From NCBI GenBank assembly GCA_038757905.1, contig JBCDGG010000007.1:1-64000 (forward strand): a stretch of 64,000 bases of DNA. The letters are read 5' to 3'. Origin of the DNA: HLUCCA09 sp038757905 (GTDB lineage: Bacteria; Pseudomonadota; Alphaproteobacteria; Rhodobacterales; Rhodobacteraceae). Positions 54,216-63,039 of the stretch are shown here, piece by piece; the stretch's first letter is position 1; each line of letters opens with the position of its first letter. A program made the translations under genes and the position numbers. The notes beneath the pieces are model-generated. The model saw only the letters and a program-made list of their open reading frames with translations, did no database searches and was not told the DNA's origin.

Positions 54216-54358
54216 AATCTGTCAATACCAACCTTGCGGCACTCTTCCACCTTCGCGCTTTCCTGCGCACGTTTCCCCAGCGGCAGGCAGGGCGTAGGAT
54301 TCGAGCCTGCCATCGCGTATAGTCAGACCCGCGTACACACGAGATTTGGAAGCGTCCC

Positions 54359-57300
54359 ATGCCCGACCTCAGCGATTCTGGCGTCGCCGAACTGACCTCC
54401 CGCTACACCGCGCTGCAAACGCGATACCATCAACTCCACCAAGAGGCGCTTGCCGACGGCCGCATCACGCCGGACGAGCAGTCGGAACTGGACGCCGTCT
54501 CAGAGATGCTTGAGGAAATCGCACGCAGGCTGGCCTCGTCCGAGGGGGCGCCGGTGGGCAGCGCGTCGGCGGGTGGGGGGGGCTCGTCCGGGGGCGGCTC
54601 GGCAAGATCTGCCGATGGCGAGACGGAGTCCGGCGGGTTCCTCTCCGACGCGCTCGATGCGGTGACCGAAGCGGGGTCGGACCTGCTCGAATCGGCCGGC
54701 GATATGCTGGGAGACGCGGCGAGCGCTGCCACTTCCGCCCTGGAAGGCGTGGTGCAGACTTTCACCGGCACCGCGCAGGAAATCGCCCGGTCCGCCCAGG
54801 GCGCGGCGGAACAGGCGGCGGGGATGCTCGAATCCCTGGTCGGCAATGCCGCCGCGACGGCGCGTCAGGCCGCCGAGGCCGCGCTGCGGGAAGCCCAGCA
54901 GCGGGCCGAGGAGGCCGCGCAGGTGGCCGAGCAAGCCACGCGGGAGGCGCAGGAGGCAACGGGCGAGGCCGCCGAGGCCGCCCAGCAGCGCGCGCAGGAG
55001 GCGGCCCAGCAGGCCCGCGCCGCAGCCCAGGAGGCCGCCACGATGCTGCAATCGCTGGTCTCCGAGGCCGAACGGCAGGTGCAGGGCGTCGGCCAGCAGG
55101 TGGTCGAAGGGGCGGAGAGCGCGGCGCGCCAAGCCCAGCGGGCCATCGAAACCGCGGCGAACGAGGCGCGCGATGCGGCGGAGGAGGCCCGCGAACAGGC
55201 CTCTGGCATCGAAAGCGAGGTGCGTGACCTTGCGAACGCTGCCCAGGAAGCCGCCAGCCGGGCGTCTCAGCAGCTCGAATCGCTGCTGGCCGAAGCACGG
55301 GCCTCGATGGAAGAGAATATGGCCGCCCTGATCGAAGCTGCCGAGGCCGCGGCGGAGCGGGCGGAGCAGACCGTGCGCCAGATCACGGGGATGGGCTTCA
55401 CCGAAGCGGAAGAAGCCAAACTCGCCGAGTTGGAGGCCGCGGGCCTCAATCAGCAGGAGCGCGAGGCGCTGGTGGACCAGGCAAGGGGCAACCCCGCGAT
55501 CCTGGAACAGGCCACCGCGGCGCTGGCCCGAATGGACGAACTGAACGTCCCGCCGGGCGACCGGGGCGAGCTGATCCGCCTCGCACAAGCCAATCAGGCC
55601 GGGTTCGACGCCGCGATGGAGGTTATCGCGAACATGGAGGGCGGCGGCGCGCTCGATGTCTCGGATACGGCGATGGCCGATCTGGCCAACCAGATGTCGG
55701 AGACACGATCCTCCTACAACGAGGCGTCCGACCGGTTGCAGGGGCTTGTGGATGCGGGCGCCCCACAGGCGGAGATCGACGCCGTCGAAGCCGAACTCAC
55801 GACCCTGCGGGAGACGTTCCAGACGGCTCGCGACGATTTCAACCAACGCGAGGAGAAGCGCGATCTCCTCGACGCGCTCAGCTACGGCCCGCTGTCCGTC
55901 GACCGTCCCGAGCCGATGGACGCCGAGGATGTCACCGCGCTGATCCAGGCCTATGGCCGCAGCCCCGAAGTGGCCGGCGAGGCCATCGCGCTGGCCGGCC
56001 GGGCCGAGGATCCCGGCGTGATCGCGCAGAATGTCGGAGCGGTGATCGACCTGTCGGAGAGCGGCTTTGCGCCGCCGGGCGGCGATCCGATCGACGGGGC
56101 CGACGAGAACGAGCTTCAGGGCATGGCGGTCAACATGCTGCGCAATGGCGCGGCCATGGGGCAGGAGTACTTCGACGGCGCGGCGGATTACTACGCCAGC
56201 GGCGCGCAATCGGCCGAAGATCCCTGCGGCGGGCGCAGCGGCGACAGCGTGGGAGACATCAACAACCGGCGCACCGCGATGATGGGCCGGGACATGCTCG
56301 ATGCGGACGGCAATGTCGATATCACCTCGGACAGCGCGCGTGGCGCGATGGACCACATGCTGTACCACCCCGGCTCGTTGTCGCCCGACAGCTATTCGCC
56401 GAACGTCACGCAGCAGATGCAGGGCGTCTACGAGCTGTTCGAGAACCCCGAAACGGCGACCGACGCCGCGGATGTGATCAACGGGGTGTCCGCCCCGGGC
56501 GACGAGACGCCGAACGCCGCCGGCGCACGCGACATCGTCGGCCAGACCATGGGTGTCGAACCGGGCGACGTGACCGATGCCGACACCCGCGCTGCCGTTC
56601 TGTCCGGCATGCTGAGCCCGTTCCAGCAGGGCGACGCCGGGTCGTGCTTCTCCACCGGTCCGGCGCGGCGGCTCAGGATCGAGGACCCGATCCAGACGAT
56701 GGAGAACATGGCAGAGATTGCGACCACGGGTCAGTTCGTCTCGCCGTCGGCCAACATTGCCGGGCCGATCCCCGCCAACCAGAACATCCCCGACGGGGAA
56801 AACCCGATGATGCGCAGCTACGAGTACACGATTGCGACAGGCGTCGCGATGCGCGTCAACTCGACCCAGCGCACCGAAATGAACGACGGGTTGTGGGATG
56901 CCGGTGGCAATGGCCGGGGCCTGGGCGAGATCGAAGGGTTCGTCGGAGCCGATGTCTGGAATGGGTCCGGCGAGGTCGACGAGAACGGGGATCTCGTCGA
57001 CGAAGGCATGCGGGTGCGTCTCCAACGCGCGCTCACCCAGCAGCTCCGCTTCGATTACAACGCCACCGAGGCGGACACGTCCGGCGGCGGCGGGGGCGAC
57101 GGAAACTCGTCGCTCGGCGCGTTCGAGGTCGTCTACCAGGGCAACACAATCGAGAGCGAAGCCGCGTTCCAGGATGCCGTGGAGCAGATCGCCATGGCGG
57201 CGGCGGGCAACCCCGAGGGCGAAACCCGCGATCAGATCTCGGAGCTGATCCAGAGCAACGAGTTCGTGGATGCGATCTACGGCGCCTACGGCACCAGCCG

Positions 57301-58162
57301 GACAGAGGCCCCATGGAACCTGGCGGGCGGCGGCTTCGGCACCGAAACCGATCAGGTTCTGACCGGACGCAACACCACGGAGTACAGCCTCGATCCCCCG
57401 AATCCGGGGGCCAATCCGGGCGTACAGACGCGGCAATTGCTGGACAATCTGGTTGCCAATATCGGTGGCGCGCCCGGTCTGACCGCCCTTGCAACCACGG
57501 GCGACGATGCCAACCACGAATTTACGGGAACACCGCAGCATCCCACCTTTCAAGCGATCAGCGGGCCCGACAGCGCGGAGCGCATTCAGGAGATCCTTGT
57601 GGACCCGGGACAGGAGATCGCCTCCTCCCCGATGCCGGAACAGCAGACGAGCCGCGTCTACGAGGAGCAGATCCGCGACATGATGCGCTGGGGCAGCGTG
57701 CGCGACGACGAGGAATCGCTGGAGGCGCTGCGCGAAGCCCTGAGCAACGGGCCGACGGAAGGCCTCTCGCCGCCGGACCTTCAGACCTACATCGACGGCC
57801 AGCTCACCGACTTCAACACCCGGCAGCGCGAGCTGGAGCGTCAGGATGCAGACCAATGGCGGGCCGGTCAGACCGGGCCGGTGTCGGATGCCGATTATCA
57901 GGCGCACCTCGACGGGCTGCAGGCCGAAGCCGAGGCGCGGCTCGAAGACGCCCTGCGCGGCAACCTTACGCCGGAGTTCGAACTGCCCCATGTCGTCGTC
58001 GCGGACAGCAACTGGGGCGGGCCGGATGCGACCTACGAGTTCGTGGTTGCCCCCGATCCGTTGACGGGGGATCTACGGATGTTCGAGCGAAACGCGTTCT
58101 CCGGCGACATGTCGCTGCTGGGAGAGAACTGGGAGACGGCCGAATGGTTCAGCACACGATGA
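54359..58162 (+). CDS. Giant coiled-coil protein with papain-like Gln-Cys signature, unknown function
   Basis: I do not recognise this 1267-residue protein. Residues 1-60 form a helical domain. A Gly/Ser linker (71-84) follows, then about 250 residues (95-345) of Ala/Glu/Gln-rich coiled coil without cysteine or proline. Helical modules continue to about 750. Then FQQGDAGSCFS places Gln757 six residues before Cys763, the same spacing as oxyanion Gln19 and Cys25 of papain; only one other Cys (near 622) is present. Near the end H1211-VVVAD1216-SN1218-W resembles a His-Asp/Asn pair. No signal peptide or transmembrane segment. A peptidase or toxin role is inference; a purely structural protein is the alternative. 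Confidence 0.8.
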   Translation: MPDLSDSGVAELTSRYTALQTRYHQLHQEALADGRITPDEQSELDAVSEMLEEIARRLASSEGAPVGSASAGGGGSSGGGSARSADGETESGGFLSDALDAVTEAGSDLLESAGDMLGDAASAATSALEGVVQTFTGTAQEIARSAQGAAEQAAGMLESLVGNAAATARQAAEAALREAQQRAEEAAQVAEQATREAQEATGEAAEAAQQRAQEAAQQARAAAQEAATMLQSLVSEAERQVQGVGQQVVEGAESAARQAQRAIETAANEARDAAEEAREQASGIESEVRDLANAAQEAASRASQQLESLLAEARASMEENMAALIEAAEAAAERAEQTVRQITGMGFTEAEEAKLAELEAAGLNQQEREALVDQARGNPAILEQATAALARMDELNVPPGDRGELIRLAQANQAGFDAAMEVIANMEGGGALDVSDTAMADLANQMSETRSSYNEASDRLQGLVDAGAPQAEIDAVEAELTTLRETFQTARDDFNQREEKRDLLDALSYGPLSVDRPEPMDAEDVTALIQAYGRSPEVAGEAIALAGRAEDPGVIAQNVGAVIDLSESGFAPPGGDPIDGADENELQGMAVNMLRNGAAMGQEYFDGAADYYASGAQSAEDPCGGRSGDSVGDINNRRTAMMGRDMLDADGNVDITSDSARGAMDHMLYHPGSLSPDSYSPNVTQQMQGVYELFENPETATDAADVINGVSAPGDETPNAAGARDIVGQTMGVEPGDVTDADTRAAVLSGMLSPFQQGDAGSCFSTGPARRLRIEDPIQTMENMAEIATTGQFVSPSANIAGPIPANQNIPDGENPMMRSYEYTIATGVAMRVNSTQRTEMNDGLWDAGGNGRGLGEIEGFVGADVWNGSGEVDENGDLVDEGMRVRLQRALTQQLRFDYNATEADTSGGGGGDGNSSLGAFEVVYQGNTIESEAAFQDAVEQIAMAAAGNPEGETRDQISELIQSNEFVDAIYGAYGTSRTEAPWNLAGGGFGTETDQVLTGRNTTEYSLDPPNPGANPGVQTRQLLDNLVANIGGAPGLTALATTGDDANHEFTGTPQHPTFQAISGPDSAERIQEILVDPGQEIASSPMPEQQTSRVYEEQIRDMMRWGSVRDDEESLEALREALSNGPTEGLSPPDLQTYIDGQLTDFNTRQRELERQDADQWRAGQTGPVSDADYQAHLDGLQAEAEARLEDALRGNLTPEFELPHVVVADSNWGGPDATYEFVVAPDPLTGDLRMFERNAFSGDMSLLGENWETAEWFSTR

Positions 58163-58186
58163 CGCGCAACCCAGGAGGACCCTGCC

Positions 58187-58648
58187 ATGGCTGATGGCCT
58201 GCCCCCGCTGAACATGGACGTCAACGCATCGGGCGCGGCGGTGGTGATCGTCGACGGTCAGGAGGTTCAGGATGTCTCCGGCCTGCTCGATCTGGCGCCC
58301 AACATCGTCGAGCCCAAGTATGCGCGCGCCTATGCGCGGCTCGTCAATCACCTGACCCATGGCTACGAATACAATGTCATCATGGATCCGGCGGCGTTCG
58401 AGACGCGCTACCGCGCGAAGTACGAGGCCGAGGATCCGGACGCGAAGCCGCGGGCCGGGCAGATCCGGCTGCGCAATTACGCGCTTCCGAACTTCTCTGC
58501 GATACAGCCGCCGGCCATCGAGGGCAGCAAGCTGATCTTCTACGCCGAGAATGCCTATCTCGGCGTTCCGTACCGGGTCGAGGCCGGAACGGCCGTGTCG
58601 ACGATCGGCAAACCCGAGTACTCGTTGGTGCCGAGCACTGCAGATTAG
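58187..58648 (+). CDS. Unknown 153-residue partner of the giant protein
   Basis: I do not recognise this protein. It starts 24 bases after the giant gene's stop with a CAGGAGG site, so the two are very likely one transcription unit. Residues 1-45 are beta-rich (AAVVIVDGQEVQDVS). A helical part KYARAYARLVNHLTHGYEYN follows (cited as YARAYARLVNHL), then a region rich in aromatic and proline residues. It has no cysteine, signal or membrane segment. Chaperone, inhibitor or immunity protein of the large protein are possibilities. Confidence 0.75.
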   Translation: MADGLPPLNMDVNASGAAVVIVDGQEVQDVSGLLDLAPNIVEPKYARAYARLVNHLTHGYEYNVIMDPAAFETRYRAKYEAEDPDAKPRAGQIRLRNYALPNFSAIQPPAIEGSKLIFYAENAYLGVPYRVEAGTAVSTIGKPEYSLVPSTAD

Positions 58649-59132
58649 GCTGGCCCGGCGTGCCCCTGTGGCGCGCTGACATGCCTTGGCCAATCGCGTC
58701 CTGTCGGACCGAAAGCTGTTCGGCCCCTTAAGGGCGAGCGCATTGCCATGGGCTGTCCGGTCGATTGTCCGCCCTGTCGCGCGTCGGTAAGGCCGGTGCG
58801 CGGGCGTGCTTGCAGCGTGTCGCTGTGGCCCCGTTTGGCTCGCCCAGCGAGTTGGCTCAATGCGCGCCTTAGGTGATCAGGTCATGCGGCGTCTCGCGAC
58901 GGTGAGGTGGAGCCTCGCCTCCGAGGCCTGTTGGGAAGGGTGCGGAGCCGTTTCTGCCGTGGCGATGGCCAGTGAACCACCGTCGCCCGTTCTTGCGGGG
59001 CATCGCGGTCCGATAGGGAGGTTTCTGTTCACTTTTTGCCTTTGCGGGCCGAGTGCGGTCAAAGGGCGCGGCCCCATCTCGGAACAAGCAGGTACGATAA
59101 CCGGAATCCGAGCCTACGCCAGGAGGTGGCCC
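58649..59132. other. Non-coding stretch before the Rieske-fusion operon
   Basis: It separates the unknown pair from the membrane operon. A short CCCTTAAGGG palindrome lies near 58726, and the operon promoter is expected near the right end. I see no credible gene. Confidence 0.4.
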
Positions 59133-59426
59133 ATGGCGCGTACCGCAGCGGCCCGCCAGCCCATCCTCATGCAGGACGTCTGTGTCCTGCCGCGCGCTGC
59201 CCGCGCCTGTCCGCTCCCGCAGCCCGTCCCGCACGCAGGGCTGCGCGCGGTTGCCGAGCGACGCCGCGCCGACCTCTCGCCAACGGATGTTCTCCGGGAG
59301 CATCGGCCCGTGCTGGTCGTGCGACAACGCGCCGACCGCCGCCGCCGGGCCCGTCGTCCCACATGCGCCGTTGCGCGTTTCCTGAGACTGGGCGCCAATC
59401 TGGCTCCGGCCGGAGGGGATTGCTGA
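59133..59426 (+). CDS. Possible small arginine-rich protein at the head of the Rieske-fusion operon
   Basis: The 97-residue frame has a textbook AGGAGGTGG site 6 bases before the ATG and ends 2 bases before the next gene, so it is placed like a real first gene. Codon third positions are GC-rich. The translation is unusual: Arg-rich, with PILMQDVCVLP near the start and QRADRRRRARR near residue 72. I recognise no domain. It may be a genuine small protein or a leader whose translation primes the downstream gene. Confidence 0.45.
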   Translation: MARTAAARQPILMQDVCVLPRAARACPLPQPVPHAGLRAVAERRRADLSPTDVLREHRPVLVVRQRADRRRRARRPTCAVARFLRLGANLAPAGGDC

Positions 59427-59428
59427 CG

Positions 59429-59812
59429 ATGGCCGAGGCCCTGCTGACCTCCGTCCAGGTATGGCTGTGGATCGGCGTCTTGGTCGCGGCCGTGTTCCTT
59501 GGCTGGGGCATAGACCGGATCGACGAGGATGCGCGCGGCGCCTACGTCTTCCGCCCGCTGCTGGTGCCGGGGGTCATGCTGCTCTGGCCGCTCGTGCTTT
59601 GGCGCTGGTGGCAGCTCGAAACCCTGCGGGACGACTGGCTGAAACGGCACGATCCGCCCCGTCGCGCTCATACCCTTGCGGCCGTGGGGATGGCGGGCGC
59701 CATCGTGCTGGCGCTCGGCCTCGGCCTGGCCAACCGGCAGGTCTGGCCCGCCGACATCGCGCCGCTGCAGCTGACCGCCCCCGGGGTGCCAACGCAGGAT
59801 GCAGACGGATGA
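59429..59812 (+). CDS. Small membrane protein of the Rieske-fusion operon
   Basis: The protein has 127 residues with three hydrophobic segments (near 7-24, 43-60 and 85-102) and the conserved-looking GWGIDRIDEDARGAYVFRPL between the first two (cited as IDRIDEDARGAYVF). A GGAGGGG site is about 11 bases upstream. It overlaps the fusion gene by 4 bases (ATGA). I infer that it is a membrane subunit or assembly factor for the heme-Rieske protein. Confidence 0.75.
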   Translation: MAEALLTSVQVWLWIGVLVAAVFLGWGIDRIDEDARGAYVFRPLLVPGVMLLWPLVLWRWWQLETLRDDWLKRHDPPRRAHTLAAVGMAGAIVLALGLGLANRQVWPADIAPLQLTAPGVPTQDADG

Positions 59813-60906
59813 GCGTGAAGTACGTTCCGGTGCAGTGGAACCGGAACAAATACTGGTACGACGCGGCGATGCTGATCGGCGTGTTCGCCTTCACCTGGGT
59901 CTATCTGCGGGTCGCACCCGCCTGGATCGACCATACGCGGCCGGTGGACGGCGCGATCACCAATGCCCGCGCCTTCGGAACATGCGCCTTCGTGATGATG
60001 AGCATGATCCTCGCCATCGGGCCGCTCGCCCGGTTGGACAGGCGCTTTCTGCCGTTGCTCTACAATCGCCGCCATTTCGGCGTGATGACGCTGTTCGTGG
60101 CGCTCACTCATGTGGGCTTCATCCTGGGATGGTACTACGCGTTTTCGCCCATACCCCGGCTTGAGGGGCTGCTGACCGCGAACACGACCTTCGAGCGGGT
60201 GTCGGGCTTTCCGTTCGAGGCGTTCGGCGTGTTCGCCCTGGTCGTCTTGATGGTGCTCGCCGCGACGAGCCACGACTTCTGGATGAAGTTTCTGACGCCG
60301 CCCGTGTGGAAACGCCTGCACTATCTCATCTACCCCGCCTACGCAGCGGTCGTCGCCCATGTCGCCTGGGGCAAGCTGCAGGATCAGCAGGATCACACGT
60401 TGACAGTGTTGGTGGTGGCCCTGTCTCTGATCGTGGCCGGGCTGCATGTTGCCGCCGCGGTTCAGGATCGCCGCCGCGGAGATCCGGCTGCGGCCCATGC
60501 CGGGTCTGGGTGGGTTCGGGTCTGTTCGGTCGACGAGATCGCCGAGGGACGCGCCCGCATCGCCATGCTTCCAACCGGGGGCCGCGTTGCGGTGTTCCGC
60601 CACGAAGGGGCGTTGTCGGCGATCTCGAACGCCTGTGCCCATCAGAACGGCCCTCTCGGTGAAGGCCGTATCGTCGATTGCGTCGTGACCTGCCCATGGC
60701 ACGGGTTTCAGTACGATGTGAGGACGGGCCGATCTCCCGCGCCGTTCACGGAGCGCGTGCCGACCTATCGCGTCGCCCTGGACGGACGGGATGTGCTCGT
60801 GGATCCCGAGCCCAACCCGCTCGGCGTGACGACCGCGCCCGTCCCTGTTCCCGACATCGAAGAGGGCGGCCCGCGCCCGGCGCCGACGGGCGAGGCATCG
60901 GCATGA
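59809..60906 (+). CDS. Ferric-reductase-like heme membrane domain fused to a Rieske [2Fe-2S] domain
   Basis: The protein has 365 residues. The N-terminal half has six hydrophobic segments with H101, H171 and H184 in places of heme ligands, as in the ferric_reduct/MsrQ fold (FVALTHVGFILGWYY, then RLHYLIYPAY). Residues about 235-345 form a Rieske domain with C276-A-H278, 16 residues, C295-P-W-H298. Electrons could thus pass between b-heme and the iron-sulfur cluster within one chain. The donor and acceptor are unknown. The gene overlaps both neighbours at ATGA sites. Confidence 0.88.
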   Translation: MSVKYVPVQWNRNKYWYDAAMLIGVFAFTWVYLRVAPAWIDHTRPVDGAITNARAFGTCAFVMMSMILAIGPLARLDRRFLPLLYNRRHFGVMTLFVALTHVGFILGWYYAFSPIPRLEGLLTANTTFERVSGFPFEAFGVFALVVLMVLAATSHDFWMKFLTPPVWKRLHYLIYPAYAAVVAHVAWGKLQDQQDHTLTVLVVALSLIVAGLHVAAAVQDRRRGDPAAAHAGSGWVRVCSVDEIAEGRARIAMLPTGGRVAVFRHEGALSAISNACAHQNGPLGEGRIVDCVVTCPWHGFQYDVRTGRSPAPFTERVPTYRVALDGRDVLVDPEPNPLGVTTAPVPVPDIEEGGPRPAPTGEASA

Positions 60907-61682
60907 CAGGCAAGCGCGACGACGATCCCTTCTTCATCGGCTTTCTCCCGGCGCCCCGCGCCCTGCGGCCGTTTCTGATGTCGACGATGGTCTCCGCAAT
61001 CGTGTTCTTGGCCGCCATGGGCGCCCTCATGGCCGTGAGCGAGGACGATCCGGGCGACGGCGCGTTTCGGTTCGACCTCGGGCGCCAAACGGTCACCGGT
61101 GTCCTTGAGGCCACGCCCTATCCGGTGGTTCACGTCACCGAGGGGAACGAGAACATCGCCGCGGGCCATACGCTCATGCTCTCGGATCAGGGCAAGAACG
61201 GTGCCATCGGCCGGGGCCAGCCGCTCGACGGCCAAGTGGTGACGGTGTCGGGTGTGCTGCTCACCCGCGGCGATCTCGACATGTTGCAACTGCGCGGCGG
61301 CCAGAATGGCCTGGCCGCTGCGGAGGGAGCGGCATCGGACACAGCGCGGATGCCGGAGCCGGAATCCTTGGGCCGCTGGCGGCTCGCGGGCGAGATCTGC
61401 GACGGCAAGTGCCTGGCCGGCGCAATGCGGCCGGGCCAAGGGCTGGCCCACAAGGCCTGCGCCGATCTCTGCCTCTCGGGCGGCATCCCCCCCGTTTTCG
61501 TCTCAACCCAGCCGGTGGAGGGCGAGGAGTTTCTGTTGGTGACCGGGCCCGACGGGTCGGAACTGCCCGAAGCGGCCTATGACTGGATCGCAACCTTCAT
61601 CGCCGTCGAGGGTGAGGTGACGCGGCGGGGCGATCTCCTCGTCTTCGCAATCGACCCCGCCACGCTGGAGCGTATCCGATGA
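60903..61682 (+). CDS. Membrane-anchored protein with two CxxxC pairs
   Basis: The protein has 259 residues: one helix near 25-46 anchors it, and a soluble, probably periplasmic, domain follows. GEICDGKCLAGAMRPG carries C166 and C170, and KACADLCLSGGIPPVFV carries C186 and C190, enough for metal or heme/disulfide chemistry. I do not know its family name. Its place right after the heme-Rieske gene (4-base overlap) suggests it is the redox partner or substrate subunit. Confidence 0.78.
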   Translation: MTGKRDDDPFFIGFLPAPRALRPFLMSTMVSAIVFLAAMGALMAVSEDDPGDGAFRFDLGRQTVTGVLEATPYPVVHVTEGNENIAAGHTLMLSDQGKNGAIGRGQPLDGQVVTVSGVLLTRGDLDMLQLRGGQNGLAAAEGAASDTARMPEPESLGRWRLAGEICDGKCLAGAMRPGQGLAHKACADLCLSGGIPPVFVSTQPVEGEEFLLVTGPDGSELPEAAYDWIATFIAVEGEVTRRGDLLVFAIDPATLERIR

Positions 61683-61945
61683 CGCGGCGCATCGTGGGCA
61701 TCGCCACGGCGCTCGCTCTGGCGGCGCTCCTGTTCTTCGCGTCGCGGTACTGGAGTTTTCGGCTGTGGGATCGGCCCGGTCTTTTCGGGTGGGAGGCGCT
61801 GCCACCCCAGGGCGGCCTTGTGCGCGGCTGGCTGCGCGGAACGCAGTTCGCCGTCTACGACATCATCATCTGGGCAATCGCCGCCTTTGTCCTGTTGACC
61901 CTCGTTCAGAAGATCGCCGACGCGATCGCCCGCAGATCGAAGTAG
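61679..61945 (+). CDS. Small membrane protein, last gene of the Rieske-fusion operon
   Basis: The protein has 88 residues with two hydrophobic segments (near 5-20 and 61-78) around a Gly/Trp-rich loop (RPGLFGWEALPPQGG). It overlaps the preceding gene by 4 bases. Such small proteins often complete membrane redox complexes; no motif gives a more exact role. Confidence 0.7.
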   Translation: MTRRIVGIATALALAALLFFASRYWSFRLWDRPGLFGWEALPPQGGLVRGWLRGTQFAVYDIIIWAIAAFVLLTLVQKIADAIARRSK

Positions 61946-62517
61946 CTCCGCTGGATACGAGGCCCGGTAGGCGTTCACAGGGTGGTGCGGGGCAGGGGGC
62001 GCAGGACTTTAGGCTCCTCTTCCTGCCTGATGGTCGTCGCGGTGGCGCCCGATAAGGCATGGCGGTGACCCGGGGTTGAGGCGTCTCTCGATACGTTCCG
62101 GGCCAATCCTCCGCTGAAGGCGCCCGGCTCGGAGTGGGACCTCGCCCATTTCAGCTCTCCGGAGGCCGCGAGCAGGGCGAGGCCTTCGTCAGATGCCGTC
62201 TTCCGCCTTGCCTTGGCGCCGTTGAGAGGGCTCTGTCTTTGCGCGCCAACGGTGTGCCGGTACAGCCGCCTTCCGCCAGGGCTCGCCCCGGCGGTGTCGG
62301 CCACTGTCTCGCGGCATGCGTCTTCCCATTGCACAGGCCGGGCCGCGCTGTCTTCGATGATCACTGGCATCGGCGCGGCGCAGAGCTTCCCCAGGGTGCC
62401 CTGTCTGGCGTACACGAGGCAAACGAGCCCGGCCGCAGCAGCCGCGGTGCAGCGCCGGGCCAGCCGCCCTTTAGCGTGGCCGTCCGGTGTCACGAGGTCT
62501 GCAAAAGGAATGACCAT
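61946..62517. other. Non-coding stretch
   Basis: The frames here are Arg/Pro-rich without ribosome sites until CAAAAGGAATGACC at 62502-62515, which serves the next gene. I see no RNA gene, repeat or terminator with a T-run. Confidence 0.4.
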
Positions 62518-63039
62518 ATGAGAGAAACGATCGCCGCCGCCTGCCTCGCCGTCCTGCCCTTCGGTACCGCCATCGCAGAGACCATCGGCACGGTCACGGC
62601 CGCCTTCGATGGAGGGGAGGCGCGGACGTTCTATGCCAACGTTGTGGATGGGCAGAGCCGGTCGTCGTGGCTGAGCATCATGCCTGGCGCCCTGACCGGC
62701 GCGAGCTTCAGCATCTGGGCCAACCCCGCCGCGGAGGCGAACGCCATGTCGGACGTGCTGGTTCTGGGGGCGAGCCTTGTGCGCGCACCGAACGGATATC
62801 GGGCAATCGCGGAGGCGCAGTACCTTGAAAGTGGGTTCGACCGGTTCTGGACGGCCGCGGAGGAGAACGCGGTTCAGATCGAGTTGAGCGGCATAGAGGT
62901 GGACGGCGATACGCTGGTCGTCGAGGGCAGTTTCACAGCCCCGCTGACCTACGCCGAAGGCGCTTCTGCCCCCGTTCTGGATCCGGAAAGACAGACCGTG
63001 ATCACCGGGACCTTCTCGGCCCGGCTGCCAAAGGACTAG
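62518..63039 (+). CDS. Secreted protein of unknown function
   Basis: The protein has 173 residues with a signal peptide to about residue 20 (PFGTAIAE). The mature part is beta-rich: EARTFYANVVDGQSRSSW, then IELSGIEVDGDTLVVEGSF (cited as IEVDGDTLVVEGSF), with no cysteine after the signal region. The start follows AAAAGGA; an earlier out-of-frame ATG lies 8 bases upstream. I do not recognise the family. The gene is isolated, 572 bp from the membrane operon. Confidence 0.7.
   Translation: MRETIAAACLAVLPFGTAIAETIGTVTAAFDGGEARTFYANVVDGQSRSSWLSIMPGALTGASFSIWANPAAEANAMSDVLVLGASLVRAPNGYRAIAEAQYLESGFDRFWTAAEENAVQIELSGIEVDGDTLVVEGSFTAPLTYAEGASAPVLDPERQTVITGTFSARLPKD

Noticed and set aside
54500..57991. 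1163-residue minus-strand frame opposite the giant gene
   Set aside because: It arises because high-GC Ala/Glu codons read openly in antisense; Leu/Gly/Arg-rich, no motifs, no ribosome site.
59809..60906. MsrQ of a methionine-sulfoxide reductase system
   Set aside because: The heme fold is similar, but a Rieske domain is fused and no molybdopterin MsrP gene lies nearby.
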